Position numbers and translations under genes: made by a program
Notes under the pieces: model-generated
Seen by the model: only the letters and a program-made list of their open reading frames with translations
Told to the model about the DNA's origin: nothing
Databases searched by the model: none
Shown here: piece after piece, positions 8,714 to 17,700 of the stretch
Layout: every line of letters starts with the position of its first letter
Position numbering within the stretch: the first letter of the stretch is position 1
DNA from: an uncultured Neomegalonema sp.
GTDB taxonomy: Bacteria; Pseudomonadota; Alphaproteobacteria; Rhodobacterales; Rhodobacteraceae
Assembly: GCA_937911325.1 (NCBI GenBank)
Contig: CALDSD010000091.1
Coordinates: forward strand, 1 to 64,000
Direction: 5' to 3'
Length of the DNA stretch: 64,000 bases

Positions 8714-9160
8714 TTAGCTGTGGTTTACGGCGTTGCTCTCGCCGTTGGTCTGCGCCGGCTTTTCGGCGATCGGTTCGACGTCCTGAATATCGCCCATCGC
8801 CTTGACCAACTCGTACAGCCGCCGCCGCTGAGGCTCGGGTGTCGCATAGTAAGCCCGGACAAGCTCCGCGGCCTCTCGATCCGCAAGCAGATCTCCCTGA
8901 CCTTCAAAGCTGGGCTCCGACTCGGAAAACCCCTCGATCTCGTGTCCGAGGCCATCAAAGAAATAGGCGATCCGAACTTCGACAGCTCTGGCCAATTCCC
9001 ACAGCCGGCTCGCGCTAATGCGGTTTTGTCCCGTTTCGTACTTCTGCACTTGTTGGAACTTGATGCCGACGCGATCGCCGAGTTGCTGCTGTGTCAGACC
9101 GAGCAGCCATCGCCTTTGTCTAAGGCGCATACCGATATGAGCGTCAATTTCGTTCGCCAC
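8714..9160 (-). CDS. XRE-family helix-turn-helix regulator
   Basis: The 148-residue protein has an N-terminal HTH (RLRQRRWLLGLTQQQLGDRV then KFQQVQKYETGQNRIS) and a C-terminal region with REAAELVRAYYATPEPQRRR. This layout is common in alphaproteobacterial chromosomes as a small family of cell-cycle or stress-linked XRE regulators. The GTG at 9160 is chosen because GGAGG sits five bases upstream and the N-terminus EIDAHIGMRLRQRR is the usual one; the frame extends 15 codons further. It stands alone, with about 250 bases upstream before typA. Confidence 0.87.
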   Translation of the reverse strand: MANEIDAHIGMRLRQRRWLLGLTQQQLGDRVGIKFQQVQKYETGQNRISASRLWELARAVEVRIAYFFDGLGHEIEGFSESEPSFEGQGDLLADREAAELVRAYYATPEPQRRRLYELVKAMGDIQDVEPIAEKPAQTNGESNAVNHS

Positions 9161-9407
9161 GAGGACCTCCGCCGACTGTCTCTGGCTGCGACGAGCTGCA
9201 TCCACTGAGAAATCGTCGTCGTTATTGTATCACGTTGATTTCGGCGTTGAGGCGTAGCTTAACTCACGCGGCTGTGAAATGGCCGAGAGACAGGTTTTTG
9301 TCCCGGAACGCAGCTGTTGTCATGAAAGCGTGACAAAGAAGAAACAGCTGGAATTGTGGACTAGTTCGTCACCCGTATGGGTTGCGCAATCGCATGAAAA
9401 CAAGCAG

Positions 9408-11237
9408 TTACGCCGCCGCTTTTGCCCGGCGTTTTCTTTCATGCGGATCCAGCCAGCGCTTGCGCAGGCGAATATGGCTCGGCGTTACCTCGACCAATTC
9501 GTCGTCGTCGATATAAGCGATCGCCTGCTCGAGCGACAGCTTGATAGGCGGGGTTAGAACCACAGCCTCGTCTTTTCCGCTCGCTCGCACGTTGGTCAGT
9601 TTTTTCCCTTTGAGAGGGTTCACTTCCAAATCATTGTCCCGGCTGTGTTCGCCGATTATCATGCCCTCGTAGCAAGTTTCACCGCTGGTGATGAAGAGTT
9701 TGCCACGTTCCTCCAGGTTGAAAAGAGCGTAGGGCGCGGCGTTTCCGTTCTCCATCGAGATCAAAACGCCCCGCCGGCGACCTGGGATCAATCCCTTATA
9801 TGGGGCCCATGAGTGAAACACGCGGTTTAGAACTCCAGTCCCTCGGGTGTCGGTCAGAAACTCGCCGTGGTATCCGATCAGGCCGCGCGAGGGAGCAAGG
9901 GCGATGATTCGGGTCTTGCCGCCGCCGGTCGCGCGCATGTCGGTCATTTCGCCTTTGCGCGTGGCCAGCTTTTCGACCACGGCGCCGGCGAATTCTTCGT
10001 CGACGTCAATCGTGCACTCTTCGATCGGCTCGAGGCGTTGGCCGTCTTCCTCGCGAAACACCACGCGAGGGCGGGAGATCGAAAGCTCATAGCCTTCACG
10101 GCGCATGGTTTCGATGAGAACCCCCATCTGCAGCTCGCCGCGACCGGAGACCTCGAAGGCTTCGCCGCTTGGGGTATCCTTGACCGAGATGGCGACGTCG
10201 CCTTCCGCTTGCCGCATCAAACGTTCGCGAATGACGCGACTTTGAACCTTGTCGCCGTCGCGCCCGGCCATGGGGCTGTCATTGATGCCGAATGTCACGG
10301 TGATCGTGGGCGGATCGATCGGCTGAGCCGGCAACGGCGTTTCGATCGCCGGATCCAGCAAGCTGTCGGCCACGGTCGCTTTCGACATGCCGGCCAGCGC
10401 GACGATGTCGCCGGCTGTGGCCTCGTCGATCGGCTGTTGGCCGAGCCCGCGAAACGCCAGCACCTTTGAGACCCGGAACCGTTCGATTTCTTTGCCGTCG
10501 CGCGACAGCGCTTTCAACGTCTTGCCTGCGCTGAGACGACCGCTCTCGACCCGGCCTGTCAGGATACGGCCGAGAAAGTTGTCCGCCTGCAGGGTCGTCG
10601 CCAACATCTGAAAAGGTTCGTCGATCGCAGCCAGCTGCTGAGGCGCAGGCACGTGGCGCAGGATCAGATCGAACAGCGGTTTCAGGCTGTCGCGTGGGCC
10701 CTCCAGCGTCTCATCCGCCCAACCGGAGCGACCCGACGCGTACAGCGACGGGAAATCCAGCTGCTCGTCCGTCGCGCCAAGATTCGCGAACAAATCAAAG
10801 ACCTCGTCGAGCGCCCGATCGGGATCCGCTTCGGGTTTGTCGACTTTGTTCAGAACGACGATCGGCTTCAGTCCCAACGCCAGAGCCTTCGACGTCACGA
10901 ACTTCGTCTGCGGCATTGGGCCTTCCGCTGCGTCGACAAGTAGAACGACGCCGTCGACCATGCTGAGGATGCGCTCAACCTCTCCGCCGAAATCCGCGTG
11001 TCCTGGGGTGTCCACGATATTGATGCGCGCCGGACCATCCGCGCCCGCCCACTCGACGGACGTGCATTTCGCGAAGATGGTGATCCCGCGCTCTTGCTCG
11101 AGCGCGTTGCTGTCCATGGCGCGTTCGGCCACGGCCTGATTGTCGCGAAACGCGCCGGATTGCTTGAGAAGCTCGTCGACCAGGGTGGTTTTGCCGTGGT
11201 CGACGTGGGCGATGATCGCCACGTTGCGAAGAGTCAT
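9408..11237 (-). CDS. typA: Ribosome-binding GTPase TypA/BipA
   Basis: This is a full-length (609-residue) translational GTPase that binds the ribosome like EF-G and is needed in stress and low-temperature growth. It has G1 [10 protein letters not shown] at residue 10, switch [14 protein letters not shown]4 NKVDKPEAD, an EF-Tu-like domain 2, EF-G-like domains with [16 protein letters not shown], and the TypA-specific C-terminal domain. The ATG is standard. It is a single gene; the hypothetical gene upstream ends within about 130 bases and is in the same direction. Confidence 0.96.
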   Translation of the reverse strand: MTLRNVAIIAHVDHGKTTLVDELLKQSGAFRDNQAVAERAMDSNALEQERGITIFAKCTSVEWAGADGPARINIVDTPGHADFGGEVERILSMVDGVVLLVDAAEGPMPQTKFVTSKALALGLKPIVVLNKVDKPEADPDRALDEVFDLFANLGATDEQLDFPSLYASGRSGWADETLEGPRDSLKPLFDLILRHVPAPQQLAAIDEPFQMLATTLQADNFLGRILTGRVESGRLSAGKTLKALSRDGKEIERFRVSKVLAFRGLGQQPIDEATAGDIVALAGMSKATVADSLLDPAIETPLPAQPIDPPTITVTFGINDSPMAGRDGDKVQSRVIRERLMRQAEGDVAISVKDTPSGEAFEVSGRGELQMGVLIETMRREGYELSISRPRVVFREEDGQRLEPIEECTIDVDEEFAGAVVEKLATRKGEMTDMRATGGGKTRIIALAPSRGLIGYHGEFLTDTRGTGVLNRVFHSWAPYKGLIPGRRRGVLISMENGNAAPYALFNLEERGKLFITSGETCYEGMIIGEHSRDNDLEVNPLKGKKLTNVRASGKDEAVVLTPPIKLSLEQAIAYIDDDELVEVTPSHIRLRKRWLDPHERKRRAKAAA

Positions 11238-11363
11238 CGGATTGTCCGGAAATCGCTAAAGTCGCGGCGGTTATGACGCAGTGCAGCGAAGCGCGCAACC
11301 AATCAGCCGCGCCGGCGCGGACGATGACGGGCGCCGGCGTGTCTTCGCGGCGACGCCGCCGGC

Positions 11364-11993
11364 TCAGAAGAACACCGCGCCGGTCAGGAAAGCGAGCGCG
11401 ACCGCCATGACCTGCGGCGCCATCCGACGCATTTCCGAGGGACCGAAGCGGCCATCCACGAGCGGTGGTTTCGTAAACCTCAGCCAGCTCGCTTTCGCCC
11501 GGTCTCGCCACCCTGGTTCGCCGTCGATCGACGTGGCTTCAGCATAAGATCTGAAATCGCGCCAACGGCGATTGATGTATCCCATCCCGGTCAGCCGCGC
11601 GGTCTCGGTGAATCTGTCCACCAGCAGCGCATCTTCACGCGTGCGCATCCCGTCTGTTTCGGCCGGCTGCAGGTAAACGCTCACCTGTCCGTCGACGCCT
11701 TGGACAAAGGACAGGATCGCCCCTTGCTCCGCCGTGGCGCCGTCAGATCCGGAAATCGCGCGCGATCCGTAAAAGAGTTCAACCCGGTCGCGCCCTGGAA
11801 ACGCGGTCCTCGCGCTTCGGCCTGTCGACAAGTAGTAGCCGTTCCGCTGCGCCATGCGATCATGCGCGCGCCCGCCAAAGGGATTTGCGAGATCCCGGGC
11901 GGCAATTTCCTTGAACAGTTTAAAGTCCTGTACACGGCGTTTGACGTCTGGATTCGCGGCGCGGTCGTGGCGCGCGACGATAGACGTTCTCAT
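11364..11993 (-). CDS. Hypothetical protein with C-terminal membrane anchor
   Basis: I do not recognise the family. The product is basic and soluble-looking for most of its length, with RVELFYGSRAISGSDG, GQVSVYLQPAETDG and GYINRRWRDFRSY as distinctive stretches. It ends in one hydrophobic segment, MAPQVMAVALAFLTGAVFF, reaching the very C-terminus, the layout of a tail-anchored inner-membrane protein. ATG 11993 is chosen because AGG lies about six bases upstream; a GTG start at 12047 is possible but lacks a ribosome binding site. It lies between typA and the divergent oxidoreductase gene. Confidence 0.65.
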   Translation of the reverse strand: MRTSIVARHDRAANPDVKRRVQDFKLFKEIAARDLANPFGGRAHDRMAQRNGYYLSTGRSARTAFPGRDRVELFYGSRAISGSDGATAEQGAILSFVQGVDGQVSVYLQPAETDGMRTREDALLVDRFTETARLTGMGYINRRWRDFRSYAEATSIDGEPGWRDRAKASWLRFTKPPLVDGRFGPSEMRRMAPQVMAVALAFLTGAVFF

Positions 11994-12068
11994 CACAACC
12001 TGATTTGACTGCAACTCCACGGTTTTACCCCCGTTTGTCAGGTTCACCCGAAGGATGCGTAGGTAGGG

Positions 12069-12083
12069 TTAACAGGCCCTAAA
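12069..12083. promoter_or_regulatory. CtrA-like near-match motif
   Basis: TTAA, seven bases, TAAA. This matches the CtrA box TTAA-N7-TTAA except for one base in the second half, and lies between the divergent tail-anchored unknown and the oxidoreductase gene. It could be chance. Confidence 0.2.
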
Positions 12084-12135
12084 GATCGAGCGCCGATATC
12101 GGGATTTAGGGACGGCTTTTTCGAAGAGGCGAGCG

Positions 12136-13092
12136 ATGCGCGCGATGCGACTGCATGAATTGGGAGCAAAACTGCAGCTGGATGAGGTCGACGTTCCCGA
12201 TCCAGGCCCCGGTCATGTCCTGCTGCGGGTGAAGGCCTGTGGCGTCAACTTCGCCGACACTCTCATGCAATCCGGTCAGTATCAGGAGAAGCCGGAGCTG
12301 CCCTTCGCGCCCGGGATGGAGGTCTGTGGCGTCGTTGAAGCCACGACGCCCGGCGTCGCTTTGGCGCCCGGCAACCGCGTCGCGGCCACGACAGGCTCGG
12401 GTGGTTTCGCAGAATATGTGGTTGCGCCGGCCGCGGCCTGTGTGCCGGTGCCCGATCAGATGTCTGACGAGGAGGCGGCGGCTCTACCTGTCGCTTACGG
12501 CACCAGTCACGTGGCGCTGGCCTATCGCGCGGCGTTGCAGCCCGGCGAACGTCTGCTGGTGCTTGGCGCGGCCGGCGGCGTCGGTCTCACGGCGGTCGAG
12601 ATCGGAAAGCTGATGGGCGCCGAGGTCATCGCCGTCGCACGCGGTTCAGAAAAACTCTCGGTCGCCCGTTCGAAGGGCGCAGACCATTTGATCGACAGTG
12701 AAACCATGGACATCCGTGACGTCGCGAAGGGTCTTGGCGGAGCCGACGTGGTCTATGATCCTGTCGGAGGCGAGCAATGGAAGGCGGCGCTGCGCGCCTG
12801 CAATCCTGAGGCCCGGCTCTTGCCGCTTGGGTTCGCCTCCGGAGAGGTGCCGCAGATCCCTGCAAACATTCTCCTTGTGAAGAACCTCGACGTGATCGGC
12901 TTCTATTGGGGCGCTTACTATCGTTTCAAGCCAGAGGTGCTCGCCGCCAGCTTCCGGCAGCTCGTCGCATGGTTCAAGGATGGGAAGATCCAACCGCATA
13001 TCTCGAACGTCTTGCCGCTTGAGCAGGGAAACGAGGCGCTGGATCTCTTGAAAACGCGCCAGGCGACCGGGAAAGTCGTGCTGAAAATCTAG
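12136..13092 (+). CDS. Zinc-independent MDR oxidoreductase (NADPH:quinone reductase-like)
   Basis: The 318-residue protein is a medium-chain dehydrogenase/reductase. It has the GroES-like N-terminal domain with LLRVKACGVNFADTLMQSGQY, and a Rossmann domain with LVLGAAGGVGLTAVEIGKLMG (nucleotide-binding GxGxxG equivalent near residue 142). The catalytic zinc ligands are absent, as in quinone reductases. It probably transfers hydride from NADPH to a quinone or enoyl substrate in the cytoplasm. The start is the first ATG of the conserved N-terminus MRAMRLHELG, preceded by a purine-rich GAAGAGGCG. Single gene. Confidence 0.88.
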   Translation: MRAMRLHELGAKLQLDEVDVPDPGPGHVLLRVKACGVNFADTLMQSGQYQEKPELPFAPGMEVCGVVEATTPGVALAPGNRVAATTGSGGFAEYVVAPAAACVPVPDQMSDEEAAALPVAYGTSHVALAYRAALQPGERLLVLGAAGGVGLTAVEIGKLMGAEVIAVARGSEKLSVARSKGADHLIDSETMDIRDVAKGLGGADVVYDPVGGEQWKAALRACNPEARLLPLGFASGEVPQIPANILLVKNLDVIGFYWGAYYRFKPEVLAASFRQLVAWFKDGKIQPHISNVLPLEQGNEALDLLKTRQATGKVVLKI

Positions 13093-13182
13093 ATCGCCGC
13101 GGTCGACCAGATGATGTCAAAATTGACCAAATAGATAAAATTCTCGCGATTTGCCCCATGCGCCTGTCTAGACCCTCGCCGC

Positions 13183-13255
13183 GTTTGCAACTATCAGTTG
13201 AGGTTAACAAACAGTAAACGGGCAGGCTCGGTTGCAAACTTTCGGCGCAGCCGAA
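13183..13255 (+). promoter_or_regulatory. Palindrome-rich promoter region before the PilZ-methyltransferase gene
   Basis: The 180-base upstream region has an inverted repeat GTTTGCAAC (13183-13191) and GTTGCAAAC (13231-13239), a smaller palindrome CAACTATCAGTTG inside it, a CtrA-like motif TTAA-N7-TAAA at 13204-13218, and a short hairpin TTCGGC...GCCGAA (13241-13255). Such clustering points to an operator or folded leader for the next gene; the regulator is unknown. Confidence 0.45.
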
Positions 13256-13276
13256 AATTGAGGACGGGTGGGTACT

Positions 13277-14752
13277 ATGGCGCGGGACTATAAGCATTAC
13301 GAGGAACTCGGCGGCGCCGAGGGCCGCGATCTCTTTTTTCGCCCGGCGCGGCACAGCGGAGCGCAGTTGTTCGGCGGCATTCAACCGACGGTTCGCTTTG
13401 GGGAAGAGCCCTGCGCGCTCGCGGATCTCAGTATGGCCGGCATCGGCTTCTTCTCTAAGCAAACGCTGTTGGCGGAAGAGCGCGCCCCCGTCTCGATATC
13501 AGTTGGCGGGCGCTTGATCTTTCAGGCTGACGCCGAGGTGCGTTGGTGCGAGCAGAAAGGGTCGCGCGCGCGGGTCGGCGCCCGGTTCGTGAACCGTCAA
13601 CTCGATCTCGACGCGGTCGTTGGGCAGGCGCGGCTCGCTTCGACGCTGGAGGCGATCGCCGGATCGCGACGCCGCAAGATCGATCCTGTGCCCGAGCGCT
13701 ACCGTGCTCTCAGCATGGAGCTGCTGTGCCTGCTGCGACGCACGCGCGAGCGGCTAGATGAGCTCGAGCTTCAAGTCGGCCCGCTGACGGAAGCGCGCAG
13801 GGATGAACTGGTCGCCGAGATCGAGCCGCCGTTCTTTGAGGCCCTTAATCCGATCTGGCTGGAGATGAACGAAATCGCCGTGAGCCAAGAGCTGCGCAGC
13901 AGCGATCGAAAAGCGGTCAAGGAGTTTACCGCCCTCACGCTGCGCCCGGAGTTCATGGACGGTCCGGTCTGGCGGAGATCGACCGAGAAACCCTTCGGCT
14001 ACCCCGGCGACTACAAAGTCATGCTCGCGGCGTACGGAGATCCTGCAGGGCCCTGTTCGCTCTATGGCGCGGTTCTTCACAAGGTGATGGCGTGGCGGGT
14101 CGGGGCTTGTATCCGCGGCCGCAAGGAGCTGATGCGCGCCGCGCTTGAGCGCGAGTTGGGTCGCGGCGAAAGCTCTGCGGCGCCGATGCGGGTCACCAAC
14201 CTCGGCGCAGGTCCCGCCCGCGAGATCCGGGACCTCCTTTCGGCCGACCTGTTGCGGCGGCCGATCAACGTCAATCTCGTTGACCAAGACGCTCAGGCTC
14301 TACAATGCGCCATGGACCAGTCGGCGGATCAGCGTCAGAAGCACTCCGGACGTGCGACCATGACCGGCCTGTGCGCGTCGTATCTCGATATCCTGAAAAA
14401 GGGTCGTCTCTACGACCAGATCCAAGATCAGGACGTGATCTACTCGCTGGGCCTGATCGACTACTTCAAGGACGCCTCTGTGCGGTCGCTGGTGCGCGGC
14501 ATGTACGAAAAATTGAGACCCGGTGGGCTTCTGGCGTTGTGCAACATGAAGGCGGGGCCGCGCAGTCTGTATCTGCCGCTGGATCTGATCTGCGACTGGG
14601 AGCTGATCTACCGCGATGAGGCGCAGATGCGCGCTTTCGCCAAAGGCTTAGGCGGCGACGCCGGCGCGCCAGAGGTCGATGTCGTCGCAGAGCCTTCCGA
14701 TCGGGTGCTGATGCTGTTTGTCCGAAAGCCTCACGCGGCGCCCGAACAGTAG
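13277..14752 (+). CDS. PilZ-like domain fused to an EF/3-hydroxy-fatty-acid-ester type SAM methyltransferase
   Basis: The 491-residue protein has two parts. Residues about 30-115 look like a PilZ (cyclic di-GMP) domain: DLSMAGIGFFS, then the AEVRWCE strand and VGARF; the upstream arginine motif is RPAR rather than canonical RxxxR, so binding may be lost. From about residue 205 it matches methyltransferases annotated for extracellular-factor (3-hydroxypalmitate methyl ester) synthesis in the PhcB group: KPFGYPGDYKVM, SAM motif TNLGAGPAREI, the acidic NLVDQDAQAL and YSLGLIDYF. ATG 13277 is preferred; GAGGA lies 12 bases before it, only 3 before GTG 13268. It ends two bases from the convergent histidine kinase. 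The exact product methylated is inference. Confidence 0.72.
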   Translation: MARDYKHYEELGGAEGRDLFFRPARHSGAQLFGGIQPTVRFGEEPCALADLSMAGIGFFSKQTLLAEERAPVSISVGGRLIFQADAEVRWCEQKGSRARVGARFVNRQLDLDAVVGQARLASTLEAIAGSRRRKIDPVPERYRALSMELLCLLRRTRERLDELELQVGPLTEARRDELVAEIEPPFFEALNPIWLEMNEIAVSQELRSSDRKAVKEFTALTLRPEFMDGPVWRRSTEKPFGYPGDYKVMLAAYGDPAGPCSLYGAVLHKVMAWRVGACIRGRKELMRAALERELGRGESSAAPMRVTNLGAGPAREIRDLLSADLLRRPINVNLVDQDAQALQCAMDQSADQRQKHSGRATMTGLCASYLDILKKGRLYDQIQDQDVIYSLGLIDYFKDASVRSLVRGMYEKLRPGGLLALCNMKAGPRSLYLPLDLICDWELIYRDEAQMRAFAKGLGGDAGAPEVDVVAEPSDRVLMLFVRKPHAAPEQ

Positions 14753-14754
14753 GC

Positions 14755-16206
14755 TCACCCGGTTGGGATCGGTTCCGAAGCGGCTTCGGCAGGGCCGGGC
14801 GTGTTGTCCGGCTCGTCGGATCGCACGCGCGCGGCTGGCAGGACAGCATAGAAAGTCGAGCCTTCGCCCAGCCGGCTCTCGATCTCGATCGCGCCGCCAT
14901 GCGCTTCAAGAATACGGCGTACGAGCGAGAGCCCGAGGCCCAGGCCCTCGTTGGTTTTACTGAAGGCGTTTTCGACCTGAGTGAACGGTTCGAGCACTCG
15001 GTCGATCTTGTCTTGCGGAATGCCGATCCCGTTATCCGTGATCGAGACGGCGACCGCGCCGCTTTCACGAAGTTTCCACGAGACCGTCACGCGGCCACGC
15101 GCCGGCGTGAACTTGACGGCGTTGTCTATCAGGTTGACCAGAACCTGTTGAAAGCGCGTCTCGTCGACGAGAACCGTCGGCACAGGCCCGCGCGGGGTGC
15201 GCACCTTTATCTTGACGTCTTTCGCCTTCGCGTAGGTGTCGGACATTCGCACGGCGGTGCGAACGGCTTCGTCAAGCGGGACCTCCTCGGCGGCTTCCTT
15301 CGTTTTCGAAAGATCGAAACGCGACATGTCGAGAATGTTCTCGATGATATTGAGCAGGTGTCGGCCACTGTGATTGGTGTCCGCCGCGTATTCTTTGTAC
15401 TGCGGCGTCCCGATGGGTCCGAGCATCTCTTTGGACATGATGTCCGAGAAACCGATGATCGCGTTCAGAGGCGTGCGCAGCTCGTGACTGACCGTCGCAA
15501 GGAATTGTGTCTTTGCGTAGCTGGCCTCTTGCGCGTCTTCATACATCTCGATCGCCCGCTGGCGCGCCCTTTCCGCTTCCCGGATTGCGAAGAAGCTGTC
15601 GCGCGCCCGTTTCTCGAGCACGATGTTCGCGAACACCAGCGTGATGTAGGCGGTCACGACGAACATGATGTTCGCGATCATGTAGTAGTGGTCCGGCATG
15701 CGAACCAAGTAGACGCCGACGAAGCATGCGATCACGAAAAACTGCGCCGGGATCGCCATTCTGAAGTTCTGCACCAGGAAACCGGACGCGAACGCCATCA
15801 CGATGACAATGCCAAACGGGTATGTCTCGACAACAGTCTCGGTGCCGATCGCCATCATCCAGACAATGGTGAGAGAGGCGATCAGAACGTCGATCGTCAC
15901 CAGCAGTTCCAGATCCTCGGGTGAGCGATTTGCGCGATACGAGAGCGCGATCAGCAGCATCAGCGGGGCGCCGATCGCAAACCGGATCAACAGCACCATT
16001 GAGGTGCTTTCGCTGTCGATCTGCGCGTCGAGGATGCCGAACAGCGAGTAGACGAAAACGCCCAGAAAAAGAGACAAGCGTTGAGTTTGGAACGTCCGCG
16101 TGGCGTTCCAGGCTGCAAAGTCCCGTTCTGTCTCTGCGTCGCCGGTGGGAAACCAGTTCTTCAACCAGGCTCTAAACCGTGACGCCAGAGGTTGGCTGGT
16201 CGTCAT
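14755..16206 (-). CDS. Membrane sensor histidine kinase
   Basis: The 483-residue protein has an N-terminal membrane region of about six helices (from RLSLFLGVFVYSLFGILDAQ to ANIMFVVTAYITLVFANIVL), a coiled linker, a HisKA domain with FLATVSHELRTPLNAIIGFS (phospho-acceptor His), and a HATPase domain with N box NLIDNAVKFTP, G1 DNGIGIPQDKID and G2 GLGLGLSLVRRIL. No receiver domain or partner response regulator is adjacent. ATG 16206 has GAGAGA seven bases upstream; the GTG at 16224 does not. It is tail-to-tail with the PilZ-methyltransferase gene, so a link (compare PhcS with PhcB) is possible but unproven. Confidence 0.9.
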   Translation of the reverse strand: MTTSQPLASRFRAWLKNWFPTGDAETERDFAAWNATRTFQTQRLSLFLGVFVYSLFGILDAQIDSESTSMVLLIRFAIGAPLMLLIALSYRANRSPEDLELLVTIDVLIASLTIVWMMAIGTETVVETYPFGIVIVMAFASGFLVQNFRMAIPAQFFVIACFVGVYLVRMPDHYYMIANIMFVVTAYITLVFANIVLEKRARDSFFAIREAERARQRAIEMYEDAQEASYAKTQFLATVSHELRTPLNAIIGFSDIMSKEMLGPIGTPQYKEYAADTNHSGRHLLNIIENILDMSRFDLSKTKEAAEEVPLDEAVRTAVRMSDTYAKAKDVKIKVRTPRGPVPTVLVDETRFQQVLVNLIDNAVKFTPARGRVTVSWKLRESGAVAVSITDNGIGIPQDKIDRVLEPFTQVENAFSKTNEGLGLGLSLVRRILEAHGGAIEIESRLGEGSTFYAVLPAARVRSDEPDNTPGPAEAASEPIPTG

Positions 16207-16386
16207 TTCAGCTCTCTCGACCACGGCGGTTCCAAGGCGCCCGCTTTGGTTGCACCTAAGAAAGCAGCAATTTTTACAATATGAGGTAAATCGGGGCGCT
16301 GGGGGCGGTTAAGACCAACTGAATTTTATGAAAAACTTTATGTTTACGATCGTATTTGAGGGCTTCGCGTATTTTATCGCACAAGG

Positions 16387-16401
16387 TTAATCGTCGATTT
16401 A
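16387..16401. promoter_or_regulatory. CtrA-like near-match motif
   Basis: TTAA, seven bases, TTTA, in the 240-base divergent region between the kinase and porin genes, about 48 bases before the porin start. One mismatch to TTAA-N7-TTAA. Confidence 0.2.
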
Positions 16402-16448
16402 CCGAGTTGATGCTCACTGTGGTCTAGACAGCGGTGAGGTCAGATCGA

Positions 16449-17690
16449 ATGCGGATTTTCGTGGAGAAGTTGAAGGTCGACAAAGTGTCGGCCTGTCTAT
16501 GCGCGGTCGCGCTGGCGACAGCGGTTTTTGCGCCGCAGAGCGCGATGAGCAGCGGCAATGAGATCTCCGGTGAAGCGTCTGCGCGGTTTCTGGGACGCGC
16601 CGGCGCCGGCCGGGCGGCCGATCCTGAAACGGCTCTCTCCGCCAGCTACAACCCGGCCCAGTACTCCGCTCTGCCGGGCCTGAACCTCTCCGTCAGCGCT
16701 GGTTACATCGCGCCCGAGGGCGACGCGGATATAACGACTGCTTTTGGGTCAGACGGTCGCGACGACTTTTACGAGAATGGGCCGATCGCCGCCTTTGCTC
16801 TTAGCTATCAGGCGAACGAAACGTTCACGTTCGGTCTGAGCGTCGGACCAAGCTTCGGCTTGACCGTCGACCACGGCTCGGACTTTTCCGCGTCGCCTCT
16901 GGTCACGCGGGTCGACATGAAGACCTTCGCAATCACCCCGGCCGTCTCGGTCGCGTTGACGGATGAGCTGTCGTTTGGCGTCGCTCCGATCGCCGAGATC
17001 GCGATCTTCGATTATCGAAGCGCGGTCGCAGGCGTTGGGGTGATCGATCGCGACTACGATCCCAGCTTGGCGTTCGGTGCGGTTTTTGGCCTGCGGTATG
17101 AGCCGACGCCCACGACAAATCTGGGCTTGATGGCGCGTCTGAGCCCCGATCATGAGTTCGAAGGTAAGATCACCTCGGGCTTCAGCGGGTCAAGCGACTA
17201 TGATCATGACGCTCCGAACATCGTTGAACTGGGGCTGCGTCAGGAGGTCCCAGGCATCGCGACCCTGTTCGCGGGCGTCGCTTGGTACGGCTGGTCGGTG
17301 GTCGACGAAACCGAGATTGAAGAACCGGACAGCCCTCTGGGCGACGTGGTCGCGCCCCGCGACTGGGACGATGGCTGGAGGTTCTCCGTCGGTGTGGAAA
17401 GGGACTTGACCTCTCGACTGACCGGTCGGTTCGGCGTGAGCTATTCGACCAACTTCATTGATGAGGATCGACGCGTCCCCGACGTTCCGTATGACCGGCA
17501 AATCCGACTGGGGCTCGGTCTCAGCTACGCCGTGACTGACGCGACCGGCGTCCACATCGGCTACGAATACGCGGATCTAGGCGATGGCGACACGGATCTG
17601 AGCGCCGCCGACTATGGCGGACTGGCGGTAAACGGCGCCCATCACAGCTCCGCTCACGTTCTGGGCGTCGAAGTCAGTCGTCGGTTCTAA
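16449..17690 (+). CDS. OmpP1/FadL-family outer membrane transporter
   Basis: FadL-type proteins are 14-strand barrels with an N-terminal plug that carry hydrophobic compounds across the outer membrane. The 413-residue product has a signal peptide (cleavage probably after QSAMS, near residue 36), then GEASARFLGRAGAGRAAD and ALSASYNPAQ, which match the FadL N-terminal plug. Alternating beta-strand pattern follows, and the last residue is Phe (SRRF), the barrel-assembly signal. ATG 16449 has GAGG about nine bases upstream; the GTG at 16434 is too close to it. The substrate could be fatty acids or hydrocarbons. The convergent LysR gene ends 10 bases away. Confidence 0.9.
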   Translation: MRIFVEKLKVDKVSACLCAVALATAVFAPQSAMSSGNEISGEASARFLGRAGAGRAADPETALSASYNPAQYSALPGLNLSVSAGYIAPEGDADITTAFGSDGRDDFYENGPIAAFALSYQANETFTFGLSVGPSFGLTVDHGSDFSASPLVTRVDMKTFAITPAVSVALTDELSFGVAPIAEIAIFDYRSAVAGVGVIDRDYDPSLAFGAVFGLRYEPTPTTNLGLMARLSPDHEFEGKITSGFSGSSDYDHDAPNIVELGLRQEVPGIATLFAGVAWYGWSVVDETEIEEPDSPLGDVVAPRDWDDGWRFSVGVERDLTSRLTGRFGVSYSTNFIDEDRRVPDVPYDRQIRLGLGLSYAVTDATGVHIGYEYADLGDGDTDLSAADYGGLAVNGAHHSSAHVLGVEVSRRF

Positions 17691-17700
17691 GCGAGGGGTC

